NCBI GenBank assembly: GCA_017940005.1
Contig: JAGAZO010000003.1
Span: 62,001 to 126,000, forward strand
DNA length: 64,000 bases
Origin: Treponema sp.
GTDB lineage: Bacteria > Spirochaetota > Spirochaetia > Treponematales > Treponemataceae
Direction of reading: 5' to 3'
Below, in pieces: positions 44,479 to 52,860 of this stretch (position 1 is its first letter; the number at the start of each line of letters is the position of its first letter). Both the position numbers and the translations under genes were made by a program. The notes under the pieces were generated by a model. It saw only the letters and a list, made by a program, of their open reading frames with translations. It had not been told where the DNA came from and did no database searches.

Positions 44479-45675
44479 TTAATTATCCGCGAGGGCAGCG
44501 ACAGGGTCAAGTTTTGCTGCGCGCGATGCAGGATTGAGACCAAAGAAAATACCGATACACACTGAAAACATAAATGCCACAATGCATGCTGGAAAACTTA
44601 TAATATACGAAAGCGAGCGCACATATTCAACGGCAAGGCTTATCGCTGCTCCAAGCAATATGCCGAGCGTGCCGCCTATGACGGTGATGCTTGCGCTTTC
44701 TACAAGGAATTGCCGCCGTATTGCTGCAGGGCTTGCGCCGAGCGCTTTGCGTATGCCGATTTCCTGTTTGCGTTCTGTCACTGTCACAATCATGATGTTC
44801 ATAATTCCGATACCGCCGACGAGCAGCGAAATTGCCGCAATCGCGGAAAGCATTGTGCTCAATGTGCCCATTATCTCGTTCATTTGGTCAATGAATGACT
44901 GCATCGATTGTATGTTCACAGCGTAGTCAGAACCTGTTTTTTCTGTACAGTATGCGGTGATTGTGTTGACAAGCTTTGCCGCTTTTGCTGGAGATGTTGC
45001 CTGCACCATGACAACGGACGCTGTAGGATGCGGTACGATTTTCTTTTCGTAAAATCCACGCGGTACATATGCGCCATCCGTTGCAAATTCCATTCCTGAC
45101 ACTTGTTCTTTGAGTACCCCGACTATTTCGAAATTGAACACAACGTCGCTTATCGTCACGGTGACGTACTTTCCGAGCGCAATGCCTGACGGAAAGAGCG
45201 TTCCTGCAATTTCGCTTCCGAGTATGATTTTTTGCGCGCCACTTGCGTTGTCTGTAACAGAGAAAAAATCGCCGTAGTCAAGATTAAGCCCGTATGTTTC
45301 AAGATAGCCTGTTTCAATCGCGGTAACCTGCGCCTGTGTACTTGATTCTCCGTATGAAAGCGTTCCTGACACATTGTTTTTGTACCAGATTTTTTTTATG
45401 TCGCTGATGTTGTCAAAAAGTTCTTCACGGAATTTTTCATCGAAAGTAATTTGAATAGCACTGCCTGCCCTGCGTGAAAAATAGCTCGTGCTTATGCTTA
45501 CAAAATCAAGTCCCGATGAGCCAAACGTGTCTGCAATTTGCGCGGTAGAACTTGCGCCCATGCTCATAATGACAATGACAGATGCTACACCGATAATCAC
45601 GCCAAGCAGCGAGAGAAATGTGCGTACTTTGTTGCGGCGAAAATTTTGCATTGCGTTTATAAAATCTTCAAACAT
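44479..45675 (-). CDS. MacB-type ABC exporter permease (FtsX/LolE family)
   Basis: 398 residues: an N-terminal transmembrane helix (about 20-40, after MFEDFINAMQNFRRNKVRTFLSLLGVIIGV-like membrane entry), a large periplasmic MacB core domain (about 45-270), then three C-terminal helices with a GGIGIMNIMIVTVTERKQEIGIRKALGA signature, typical of FtsX permeases. Together with the ABC ATPase, MacA-like adaptor and TolC-like protein, in that operon order, it forms a tripartite mechanotransmission exporter for drugs, peptides or lipoproteins. Follows the ATPase by 104 nt. Confidence 0.9.
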   Translation of the reverse strand: MFEDFINAMQNFRRNKVRTFLSLLGVIIGVASVIVIMSMGASSTAQIADTFGSSGLDFVSISTSYFSRRAGSAIQITFDEKFREELFDNISDIKKIWYKNNVSGTLSYGESSTQAQVTAIETGYLETYGLNLDYGDFFSVTDNASGAQKIILGSEIAGTLFPSGIALGKYVTVTISDVVFNFEIVGVLKEQVSGMEFATDGAYVPRGFYEKKIVPHPTASVVMVQATSPAKAAKLVNTITAYCTEKTGSDYAVNIQSMQSFIDQMNEIMGTLSTMLSAIAAISLLVGGIGIMNIMIVTVTERKQEIGIRKALGASPAAIRRQFLVESASITVIGGTLGILLGAAISLAVEYVRSLSYIISFPACIVAFMFSVCIGIFFGLNPASRAAKLDPVAALADN

Positions 45676-45779
45676 AATTCATCCTTACATTAAAATGCTG
45701 CATGTGTAGTGCAATGCAGTGCTGCATGCAATGCGCAAGTCAAAACGCGGCATGGCTTACTGTTGCACCGCATACGCTG

Positions 45780-46505
45780 TTAATTTCTGCTGCTGATTGC
45801 ATCTTTTGCAGAAATAGGCGTTTGCATTTTGTCGCTCTGTATGTGCCCATCAAAAATCTTTATGCACCTGTTCGTGCTCGCGCCTATCCCTGCATCGTGC
45901 GTGACAATTACAATCGTTGTGCCGGAATTATTAATCTCACGAAACAGCTCAAGCACTGCTAAACCAGTTTCGCTGTCGAGCGCACCTGTCGGTTCGTCTG
46001 CAAGAATAATGTACGGCTTTGTCACAGTGGCGCGAGCGATTGCCACGCGTTGTTTTTGTCCGCCAGAAAGCTCATGCGGCATATGGTTCATGCGTTCGGA
46101 AAGCCCCACGCGTGAGAGCGCTTCTTTTGCCTGTTTGAGCCGTATGTTTTTATCCATACCGCGATAGCGCAGCGGCAGCATGACATTCTCGAGCACAGAA
46201 AGCGATGCGATAAGGTGATACTGCTGGAATACAAAGCCGATTGTCTCATTGCGCAAAACGGCGAGCTCTTTTTCTGTCATCTTTGCCGTTTCTTTGCCGC
46301 CAACTTCTACAATGCCGCTTGTGGGTCTGTCAAGACAGCCAATCATGTTCATGCATGTCGATTTGCCTGAACCAGATGGTCCCATGATTGAAACAAACTC
46401 ACCTTGTTCAATCGAAAAGCTTATGCCGCGAAGCGCATACACAGACGTGTCGCCCATGTCGTATGTTTTTTTTACATTGTTCAAGAGGATAACTGTTTTT
46501 GCCAT
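45780..46505 (-). CDS. ABC exporter ATPase (MacB/LolD type)
   Basis: 241 residues from the ATG at 46505; longer alternatives run into the adaptor gene. Walker A GPSGSGKS, the Q-loop in VFQQYHL, the ABC signature LSGGQKQR, Walker B IILADEPTGALDS and the H-loop VTHD are all intact. The LDRPTSGIVEVGG segment marks the LolD/MacB exporter type. Only one base separates its ATG from the MacA-like stop, so they are translated together. It powers the permease encoded downstream. Confidence 0.93.
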   Translation of the reverse strand: MAKTVILLNNVKKTYDMGDTSVYALRGISFSIEQGEFVSIMGPSGSGKSTCMNMIGCLDRPTSGIVEVGGKETAKMTEKELAVLRNETIGFVFQQYHLIASLSVLENVMLPLRYRGMDKNIRLKQAKEALSRVGLSERMNHMPHELSGGQKQRVAIARATVTKPYIILADEPTGALDSETGLAVLELFREINNSGTTIVIVTHDAGIGASTNRCIKIFDGHIQSDKMQTPISAKDAISSRN

Positions 46506-46506
46506 A

Positions 46507-47496
46507 TCATCTGCCTCTGGGCGGCATGCCTCCGCCTCCACCGCGTGGTCCCGACTGACGAGGTTCGCTCTGTGCTTTGAGCACTTCGCCGCCAGAAAGC
46601 CCTTCGGTAATCTGCATATAGTCGCCGCTGTATTGCTTTGCCTGAACTGCGATGCGCTCACCTGTTTTTGCAAGTTCTACGAATGCATTGCCTCCCTCGC
46701 GCCCGATTGCGTACCGCTCAACAATCAGCAATTCTTGGTCGTCCGCAATTTTAATTTTTCCTGTGAATGAAAAATTAGGCAGAATGCTTTCGGGGTAATC
46801 ATCAATACGGAGCACTGCTTTTACAACTGTCGCACCGCGCGAGGTGACAGTGCCTATTGCCGGCCATCCTGTTACATAGCCTATTACGGTGCCGTCGTAT
46901 GCAGGAAACGTGAATTCAACAGGTTGATTTATTTTGAGTTTTGTGACATCTGTCTCTGCTATTTCCACTTCTGCTGTAAGATAGCTTATGTCTACAAGCG
47001 TGCCAACTTTATCTTTCGCTTCGAGCGAGTTGCCGACTGCAACATCCAAATCTGCGATAACGCCATCGAATGTGGCGACTACTTTTCTGTCGCTTATTTT
47101 TCGCAAGAGCGATATGCGCTGCTTTTGCATAAGCTCGTATTCTCGTTGTGAACCGGTGATGCGTGTTGTTGCAATTTCGTAGTCGAGCTTTTCAAGATTG
47201 TACTGTTCGCTCGTGTCGTCAAGCTGCATTATCAAATCGCCTTTTTTAAGCGTGTCACCTTTTTTTACGTACACGCCTACGACAGTACCGTCGCCGAGTG
47301 CTTGCAGTTTTTGCTCGTTTGCAGCAGATACTGTTCCTGCGATGCTTATTTCATTTTTGAACAGCTCTTTGCGCACTGTGTATGTCGTCATATTCTGATT
47401 TTTCGATGCGACGATTTTTCTTGCGGCAAAAAGCGCAATGCAGAGCACGGCGATGCTGGCTGTTACGATAATCAGCAGTTTTATTTTCTTTTTCAT
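46507..47496 (-). CDS. MacA-like periplasmic adaptor (membrane-fusion protein)
   Basis: 329 residues from the ATG at 47496, preceded by AGAGG. A single N-terminal membrane helix (6-24) is followed by the biotinyl-lipoyl half-motifs (GDGTVVGVYVKKGDTLKKGDLIMQLD and VVATFDGVIADLDVAVGNSL), separated by a short helical hairpin, then beta-barrel and membrane-proximal domains. The C-terminus is a Gly/Pro/Arg-rich tail (SGPRGGGGGMPPRGR), odd for the family. It links the ABC pair in the inner membrane to the TolC-like channel. Confidence 0.88.
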   Translation of the reverse strand: MKKKIKLLIIVTASIAVLCIALFAARKIVASKNQNMTTYTVRKELFKNEISIAGTVSAANEQKLQALGDGTVVGVYVKKGDTLKKGDLIMQLDDTSEQYNLEKLDYEIATTRITGSQREYELMQKQRISLLRKISDRKVVATFDGVIADLDVAVGNSLEAKDKVGTLVDISYLTAEVEIAETDVTKLKINQPVEFTFPAYDGTVIGYVTGWPAIGTVTSRGATVVKAVLRIDDYPESILPNFSFTGKIKIADDQELLIVERYAIGREGGNAFVELAKTGERIAVQAKQYSGDYMQITEGLSGGEVLKAQSEPRQSGPRGGGGGMPPRGR

Positions 47497-47593
47497 TATG
47501 CTACCTCTTAAAAATTTACGTTCAATACGCGGCATGAGCGGCGCAAATCAGCTATAAAAATAGTTGACGAAATTGATGGCGTTTGAAATCATG

Positions 47594-49012
47594 CTACAAA
47601 ACATCATCCCGATAAAATAATAATTTTGTTTCGTTGTTGTACAATATCAATTCAATGTCGTTCACAAGCGTTTTGTAGCGATATAATTCTTTATTCACTT
47701 GCGCAGAACGATATTCGCTTTCGGTGATTATGCCTTGCTGGAAATAACGCGCATTGTCTGCTTCGAGCGTTTCATACATATCGTGCAGTTCTCCGTTGCG
47801 CTGTTTTTCCCATACGATGTTTGCAAGCGATGTTTGCTGCGTGATGAGCATGGTTTCGTAGCTGTCTTCCGCCGATTTAATTTCGAGCTGCTCCTGTTTT
47901 TCCGCAAGTGCCTTTTGTTTTTTTGTGATGTTTGAAAGAAAAAATGACGCGGGATTTACGGCGAGCGAAAACGTGTATGCAGGAGCAGAAGCAGCTGTTT
48001 TGCGCGCAGTAGGAATCTCAACGCCTGCACTTGCTGTCAGTCCGCTCCATGAAAGGGAAGTTCCGAGATTCGCCGAATCGGAAGCTGTTGCATCATTTTC
48101 AAATGTATAGCCGCCACTTGCTTTGAGTGTAATGTCTTTATCTGTTTTGCGCGAGAGCGAGTTGATATAGTTTGTCCACGTTGCGCTTTCAATTTTTGTA
48201 TATGATTCTTTGCTGAACGAAGTGATGTCTACTGGTTCCACTACAGGGATTTCAAACGGCAAATATTCCTGCGCGCTTGTTTCACTGTCGTATGCGATGC
48301 CGCATTTTGCAAAAAATATTGCCGCTTCCCTGTCAAGCGAACGCTGTGTTGTTTGAACAGTGTGCTCATCGGAAAGCACTTTCATCTGTTGTGCCCGATA
48401 CGTTGACGACGTTGTGCTGTATCCACGCGCGCGCAGTCCATCGAGTGTAATTTGGTCGTCGTATAAATCTTTTTGCGTTTGCGCAATTGTGCTTGCAAGC
48501 GAGTAGAGTGACTTTAAGCTGTTGTAAAAGTCACGTTCTGCAGAAAGTGCGCCGTTTTGCAAGTTGCGCTGTGCTTCAAGAAGCGCGCGCTCCGATTTGA
48601 GCAGCGTCACTTTGCGCGAGCCTATGTTGGGAGAAATAATGTCAACAGAAGCGATTAGCTCCGTGTTTTCTATGCCGCCGCTTTGCCCAATAATCACGTC
48701 GCTCGATGCGGAAAGCGTAAGGTTGTTTGCCTGTGGAATCGTTGCGCTCGCCTGAGGCCTGAACGTAGCGCGCGGATTTGTGCCGCCAGCTCTGAATGAA
48801 ACAGTGCCCGTAGCAAGTTGCATGGTAAAGCCGTTGTTGATTTTTGTGGCATCATTTGAGAGAGATGCTGCGTCAGCAGAGGCGGCAAGCTTTTGCAATT
48901 CAATGTTGTTTTCAAGATAACCTTGCAGCAGCTCTGCCACTGATGTCTGGCAAAAAAGTGCATGTGCAGCAGCATGCAGCGCGACAAGGATTATTGTAAG
49001 TTTTTTTTGCAT
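47594..49012 (-). CDS. TolC-like outer-membrane channel
   Basis: 472 residues from the ATG at 49012 with signal peptide (LTIILVALHAAAHALFCQ). Long helices with heptads (about 25-70, 130-200, 350-450) and two short beta-rich portions fit an outer-membrane efflux protein; trimers form the exit duct. An ATG at 49048 is in frame, but a TATTAT box lies 6 nt before the 49012 ATG, which makes the inner start likely. It heads the four-gene export operon. Confidence 0.82.
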   Translation of the reverse strand: MQKKLTIILVALHAAAHALFCQTSVAELLQGYLENNIELQKLAASADAASLSNDATKINNGFTMQLATGTVSFRAGGTNPRATFRPQASATIPQANNLTLSASSDVIIGQSGGIENTELIASVDIISPNIGSRKVTLLKSERALLEAQRNLQNGALSAERDFYNSLKSLYSLASTIAQTQKDLYDDQITLDGLRARGYSTTSSTYRAQQMKVLSDEHTVQTTQRSLDREAAIFFAKCGIAYDSETSAQEYLPFEIPVVEPVDITSFSKESYTKIESATWTNYINSLSRKTDKDITLKASGGYTFENDATASDSANLGTSLSWSGLTASAGVEIPTARKTAASAPAYTFSLAVNPASFFLSNITKKQKALAEKQEQLEIKSAEDSYETMLITQQTSLANIVWEKQRNGELHDMYETLEADNARYFQQGIITESEYRSAQVNKELYRYKTLVNDIELILYNNETKLLFYRDDVL

Positions 49013-49206
49013 GACCCTATAATACACAAAATGCGGCTTTTTATACATTAGAAAATGATTAAAATTTTATTAGGAAAGCGTCAGCAATCTTACCATAAAC
49101 GATGAGTTAAATAATTTCATTATGCGCTGCTATGCATTTCTGTACACGTGTTATCCATTCTTTGCAAATGAAGAGAGCAGCAAGATTTTTACTTCCTCCT
49201 TGTTTG

Positions 49207-50793
49207 CTATTTCCGCCGTACTTTTGCGACAATCGCTTTTGCAATGTCATCTTTTGTGAGCACGAGCAATGCAACTCCTACAAATGCGAATAGCGTTGCG
49301 GAAAGCGCAACTACTGCGCCGTTTGAAATGAGCCGTGTGTGTCCTGCAAAAAAATTAACAAGATGCGGCAACGCAGCATAGACTGGCAGCGCGGCAACAG
49401 CAGAGAACGCGGTGATTTTGAGTGCGTACAAAACAAACGCTTTGACAATTTTTTTTGTTTCAACAGAATGAAGGCGCGGCATGGCGCAAAATAAAAATAC
49501 GGTGTTTGCAAAACTTGCAACGGAAAGCGCAAGCGCGATGCCGATTCCGCGCATTGCTTTTACAAGGAGCGCGGCGAGCGTAATGTTTACGGCAAAGTTG
49601 AACATGCCTGCCAGCGTTGGCAGCGTTGTGTTTTGTTGCGCGTAAAAAGCAGGCGCAAGAATTCGATTGAGCGCAATGAATGCAAGCCCTACCATGTGGA
49701 ATCGGAACACGGCGAGCGTCATCGCTACAGATTCATCAGTAAAGTTTCTGCTCTTGTACACGAGTGAAATAATTTCACGCCCGCATATGAGCGAGTAAAA
49801 CGTCACGGGAATTGCTATGAGCGTGATGATGTGCATTGCGCGTATGAGGAGCGTTGTAAAATCATCCCACTGTTTTTTTTGCGCAAGACCTGCCATGTCA
49901 GGAAGGATGACACTGCCGATTGAGACGGCGAAAATGCCTAAAATCAATTCTTGCAGACGAAGTGAATATTGCAAGCTCGCGTAAACGCCGACTCCTGCGC
50001 GCTTTGCGAGCGTACTCGACACCACGTCATTTACTTGATACGCCGCCATGCCTATAATTGTTGGCAACACGAGTGCGATGACGCGCCGCGTGCCGGGATT
50101 AGTGAATGCGTTTTTGAGCGACGTACATGAAACGCGCCAACCGGTACGCAGCACAAACGGAAGCTGGAATAGCATCTGCACAACGCCGCCTGCAATTACG
50201 CCGGGTGCCATTGCGCGCGCAGGATTTTCCATACGCGGAGAAAGCGCATATGTTGCTGCAATAACAACTGCGTTGAACAGCACGGGCGCGAATCCCGACG
50301 GAGCAAAGATGTTTATGCCGTTTAAAATGCCTTGAAAAAAAGCAGCAACAGAAACAACGACAAGATACGGAAACATGATGCGCGTGAGCAGCACTGCTTC
50401 TGGAAATGACTGAGGGTCTGAGTTGCCGTAAAAAAGCTTGATGAGCAGCGGCGTAAAAATGATTCCGAGCGTTACGACAACAGTTGTTAAAAATGTGACA
50501 AGTGTGAGCGTCGCAGAAATAAAATCCTGCGTTGCGCGCTTGTCGTTTTGCTCATCTTCAATATATGCGCGAAATGTGGGGATGAACGCAACTGAAATGC
50601 TGTTCTCTGCAAATAGACGGCGGAAAAGATTTGGCAGCTGGAATGCAATGCCGAATGCATCTGCAAGCCCGCCTGTACCTAAAAATGCCGCTTTTGTCAT
50701 TTCGCGTACAAGTCCGAGTATACGCGAGAGCAACGTCACAAGTGAAAGCCGTATGCCTGATTTTACGAGTGAGTGAGATTTTTTATTTTCCAC
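49207..50793 (-). CDS. murJ: lipid II flippase MurJ
   Basis: 528 residues, GTG start, with fourteen predicted helices. The N-terminus (SGIRLSLVTLLSRILGLVRE, then a GLADAFGIAFQLPNLFRRLFAE segment) is the MviN/MurJ hallmark. It flips the peptidoglycan precursor lipid II across the inner membrane. A TAATCT-like -10 lies 6 nt before the GTG, so a leaderless transcript is possible. Last gene before the DUF4143 ATPase. Confidence 0.95.
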   Translation of the reverse strand: MENKKSHSLVKSGIRLSLVTLLSRILGLVREMTKAAFLGTGGLADAFGIAFQLPNLFRRLFAENSISVAFIPTFRAYIEDEQNDKRATQDFISATLTLVTFLTTVVVTLGIIFTPLLIKLFYGNSDPQSFPEAVLLTRIMFPYLVVVSVAAFFQGILNGINIFAPSGFAPVLFNAVVIAATYALSPRMENPARAMAPGVIAGGVVQMLFQLPFVLRTGWRVSCTSLKNAFTNPGTRRVIALVLPTIIGMAAYQVNDVVSSTLAKRAGVGVYASLQYSLRLQELILGIFAVSIGSVILPDMAGLAQKKQWDDFTTLLIRAMHIITLIAIPVTFYSLICGREIISLVYKSRNFTDESVAMTLAVFRFHMVGLAFIALNRILAPAFYAQQNTTLPTLAGMFNFAVNITLAALLVKAMRGIGIALALSVASFANTVFLFCAMPRLHSVETKKIVKAFVLYALKITAFSAVAALPVYAALPHLVNFFAGHTRLISNGAVVALSATLFAFVGVALLVLTKDDIAKAIVAKVRRK

Positions 50794-50905
50794 TGCACTA
50801 GATTACTGCACCTGTGGTGTTTGTGCAAGAACAAAGCACGTCTATTTGTGTGGTGAGGTTGTTGTTTCGTGCGACAGGTTGGTGTCTCGTATGGCAAATT
50901 AGTGA

Positions 50906-52105
50906 TTAGAATAACTCTGACGGCGAAAGTTTGAGAAATTGCTCAAGCGGAATGCGGCTGCCGCTTTCAAATTCTTTGCTTGCCACGACATAGAGCTTGG
51001 CGTTGGGATATTGCTGCTTGAATGCCTCCATGCCGTGATTAGTCGCTTTTGCGCCGCTTTTCACTTCAAGCGCAAAAAGTTTTTTCCCGTCTGTGACGAC
51101 AAAATCTACCTCGTTGTTGCCATCGCGCCAATAGTGCACTTTGTAATGTTGCGTCGTGGCATTGTTAACAAGATGCGCGCCAACGCATGATTCCACGAAA
51201 TGTCCCCATGTGTCGGGAGCAGCACGCACGGCTTTAAAGGTGCTGTTCTGCATGACGGTGAGAAGCGCGTTGTTGTATACTTGTAGTTTTGGACTTGACG
51301 AACGCGCACGCTGTTTGCTCCCTGAATATTTTTGCAATCCGCCGAGCAATCCGCACTGTTCAAGCAAATTTAAATAATGCGCAAGCGTCACGGTGTTGCC
51401 AGCATCAGTGAGCGTGCCAAGCATCTTCGTGAACGACATTATATGCGCCGAATACGCTGTGCCGAGGTCAAAAAGTTGGCGGAGCAGGGCAGGCTTTGTG
51501 ATGGTGGTGAGCATCAATATGTCTTTTGAAATGCTCGTTTCAATAATCGAATCGAGTAGATAGTTTTTCCAACGTTTTTCATTTTTTATTAAATTTGCCG
51601 CACCAGGATAACCGCCGAAGTAAATATATTCGTCGAGCGTAAAACCGAATGCTTTTTTCATTTCTGAAAATGACCAATGCGGCACGTAGATGAGTTCAAA
51701 ACGCCCTTGCAGTGATTCAGTGAGTCCTTGCTTTAAAAGCAGACGAGATGAGCCGCTTAAAATGACTTTAATATTTTGCTTCTTTCTTGTGTCCTCATCC
51801 CAGAATTTTTTTACGACCTCACTCCAGTTAGAAAGTTTTTGCACTTCATCGATTACGAGCAAAACTTCTTTGCTGCCGTTTTTCAATTTGAGCCGTGCCG
51901 CTGTCCACAGCCGTTCGAGCCACTCAAAAACATTTTCTGAAACGGCATCTGCGCTGTCGCTGATGTAGTCATATTTTGTCTTTTCAAGGAATTGCATGAT
52001 GATTGTCGTTTTGCCAACTTGTCGAGGTCCTGCAACTACCTGTATAAACTTGCGAGGCTCTTTCATTCGTCCTATTAATTCAAGGATAAAGCTTGTGCGT
52101 TCCAT
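50906..52105 (-). CDS. DUF4143-type AAA ATPase
   Basis: 399 residues. Walker A GPRQVGKT at 26-33, Walker B LLVIDEVQKL, and a SGSS sensor-like turn belong to the N-terminal AAA domain. The C-terminal half (DUF4143) contains a nuclease-like core EVDFVVTDGKKLFALEVKSG with the D/E-x-K pattern of PD-(D/E)xK folds. The family is widespread and often horizontally moved, and its role is unknown; a stress or defence role has been proposed. A strikingly organised palindrome array sits immediately upstream of the start (52116-52194). Probably an accessory gene. Confidence 0.88.
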   Translation of the reverse strand: MERTSFILELIGRMKEPRKFIQVVAGPRQVGKTTIIMQFLEKTKYDYISDSADAVSENVFEWLERLWTAARLKLKNGSKEVLLVIDEVQKLSNWSEVVKKFWDEDTRKKQNIKVILSGSSRLLLKQGLTESLQGRFELIYVPHWSFSEMKKAFGFTLDEYIYFGGYPGAANLIKNEKRWKNYLLDSIIETSISKDILMLTTITKPALLRQLFDLGTAYSAHIMSFTKMLGTLTDAGNTVTLAHYLNLLEQCGLLGGLQKYSGSKQRARSSSPKLQVYNNALLTVMQNSTFKAVRAAPDTWGHFVESCVGAHLVNNATTQHYKVHYWRDGNNEVDFVVTDGKKLFALEVKSGAKATNHGMEAFKQQYPNAKLYVVASKEFESGSRIPLEQFLKLSPSELF

Positions 52106-52115
52106 ATGTCTCCAT

Positions 52116-52194
52116 ATTACATTGAGTAAAATTACTCAATGTAATGATTAATTTTACTCAATGTAATGTAAAAAAATACTTAATGTATTGAGTA
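52116..52194. promoter_or_regulatory. operator array upstream of the DUF4143 ATPase
   Basis: ATTACATTGAGTAA (52116-52129), two bases, then its exact complement TTACTCAATGTAAT (52132-52145); the same 14-mer again at 52154-52167; and a diverged palindromic copy TACTTAATGTATTGAGTA at 52177-52194. It begins 11 bp before the ATPase start codon. Confidence 0.7.
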
Positions 52195-52415
52195 TATCAT
52201 TTATAGGGAAATTAAACAAGGGATGATCGAATTTGTACAGTATACTTTTGTAATGATGTAGCAAGAGCATAATCGTTTTGTGACGAGTAGCTAACTAGAT
52301 AGAAATCCTATATATATTGCGTGCTGTTTTATTGTCTATAGATGTTGCAAGTTTTGGGAAATATGCAGTTTATAACGATAAAACAGCATGTTTTCACAAA
52401 AGTATATTTACATAA

Positions 52416-52752
52416 ATGGGGTATTCCTATTTACTTTATGGTGATGAAGATATTGTGACTACATTTGCTTTATTTAAAGCAGATATGTTTGACAGTAGTC
52501 TGCGACATCTGGATTTATATGCTACATGGGGATATAACTATATAGTAATCAGGTATATACGTGGGAATAGTACAGCAACAACAGAAGATGGCGCACATCC
52601 TATGATGATTATACAGGAAAAAGTGTTTACATTGATATTGACCTTAAAAAAACATATTCACAAAAGATATAGCCAAAGGATATGTCTTTAAGGGCTGGAG
52701 ATACGACAGTGAAATTTATGAAGTTCCTGGCACTATACGATTTTTTTCGTAA
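52416..52752 (+). pseudogene. remnant of a secreted or surface-type gene
   Basis: The gap 52106-52860 has no intact gene. From 52416 one frame runs MGYSYLLYGDEDIVTTFALF... to about 52600, and a second frame continues with YTGKSVYIDIDLKKTYSQKI, then KGYVFKGWRYDSEIYEVP, ending at a TAA at 52750. The 'KGYVFKGW' piece resembles the InlB/Listeria–Bacteroides repeat type of surface proteins. The change of frame and the stop inside the second frame indicate decay. No start region survives. Confidence 0.35.
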
Positions 52753-52860
52753 CATTCATCATGTACAATCATTTAAAATGTGCTATACTTATCGTAAAAG
52801 CGTATGCAGACTTGCTGCGTCATGTGCAGTTGTCTGGCACTGCGCAGTAGAGGTAATTGT

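Noticed and set aside
49013..49048. Upstream start for the TolC-like protein at 49048
   Set aside because: The -10 candidate lies between the two ATGs, so the longer form would not be encoded by that transcript; kept only as an alternative.
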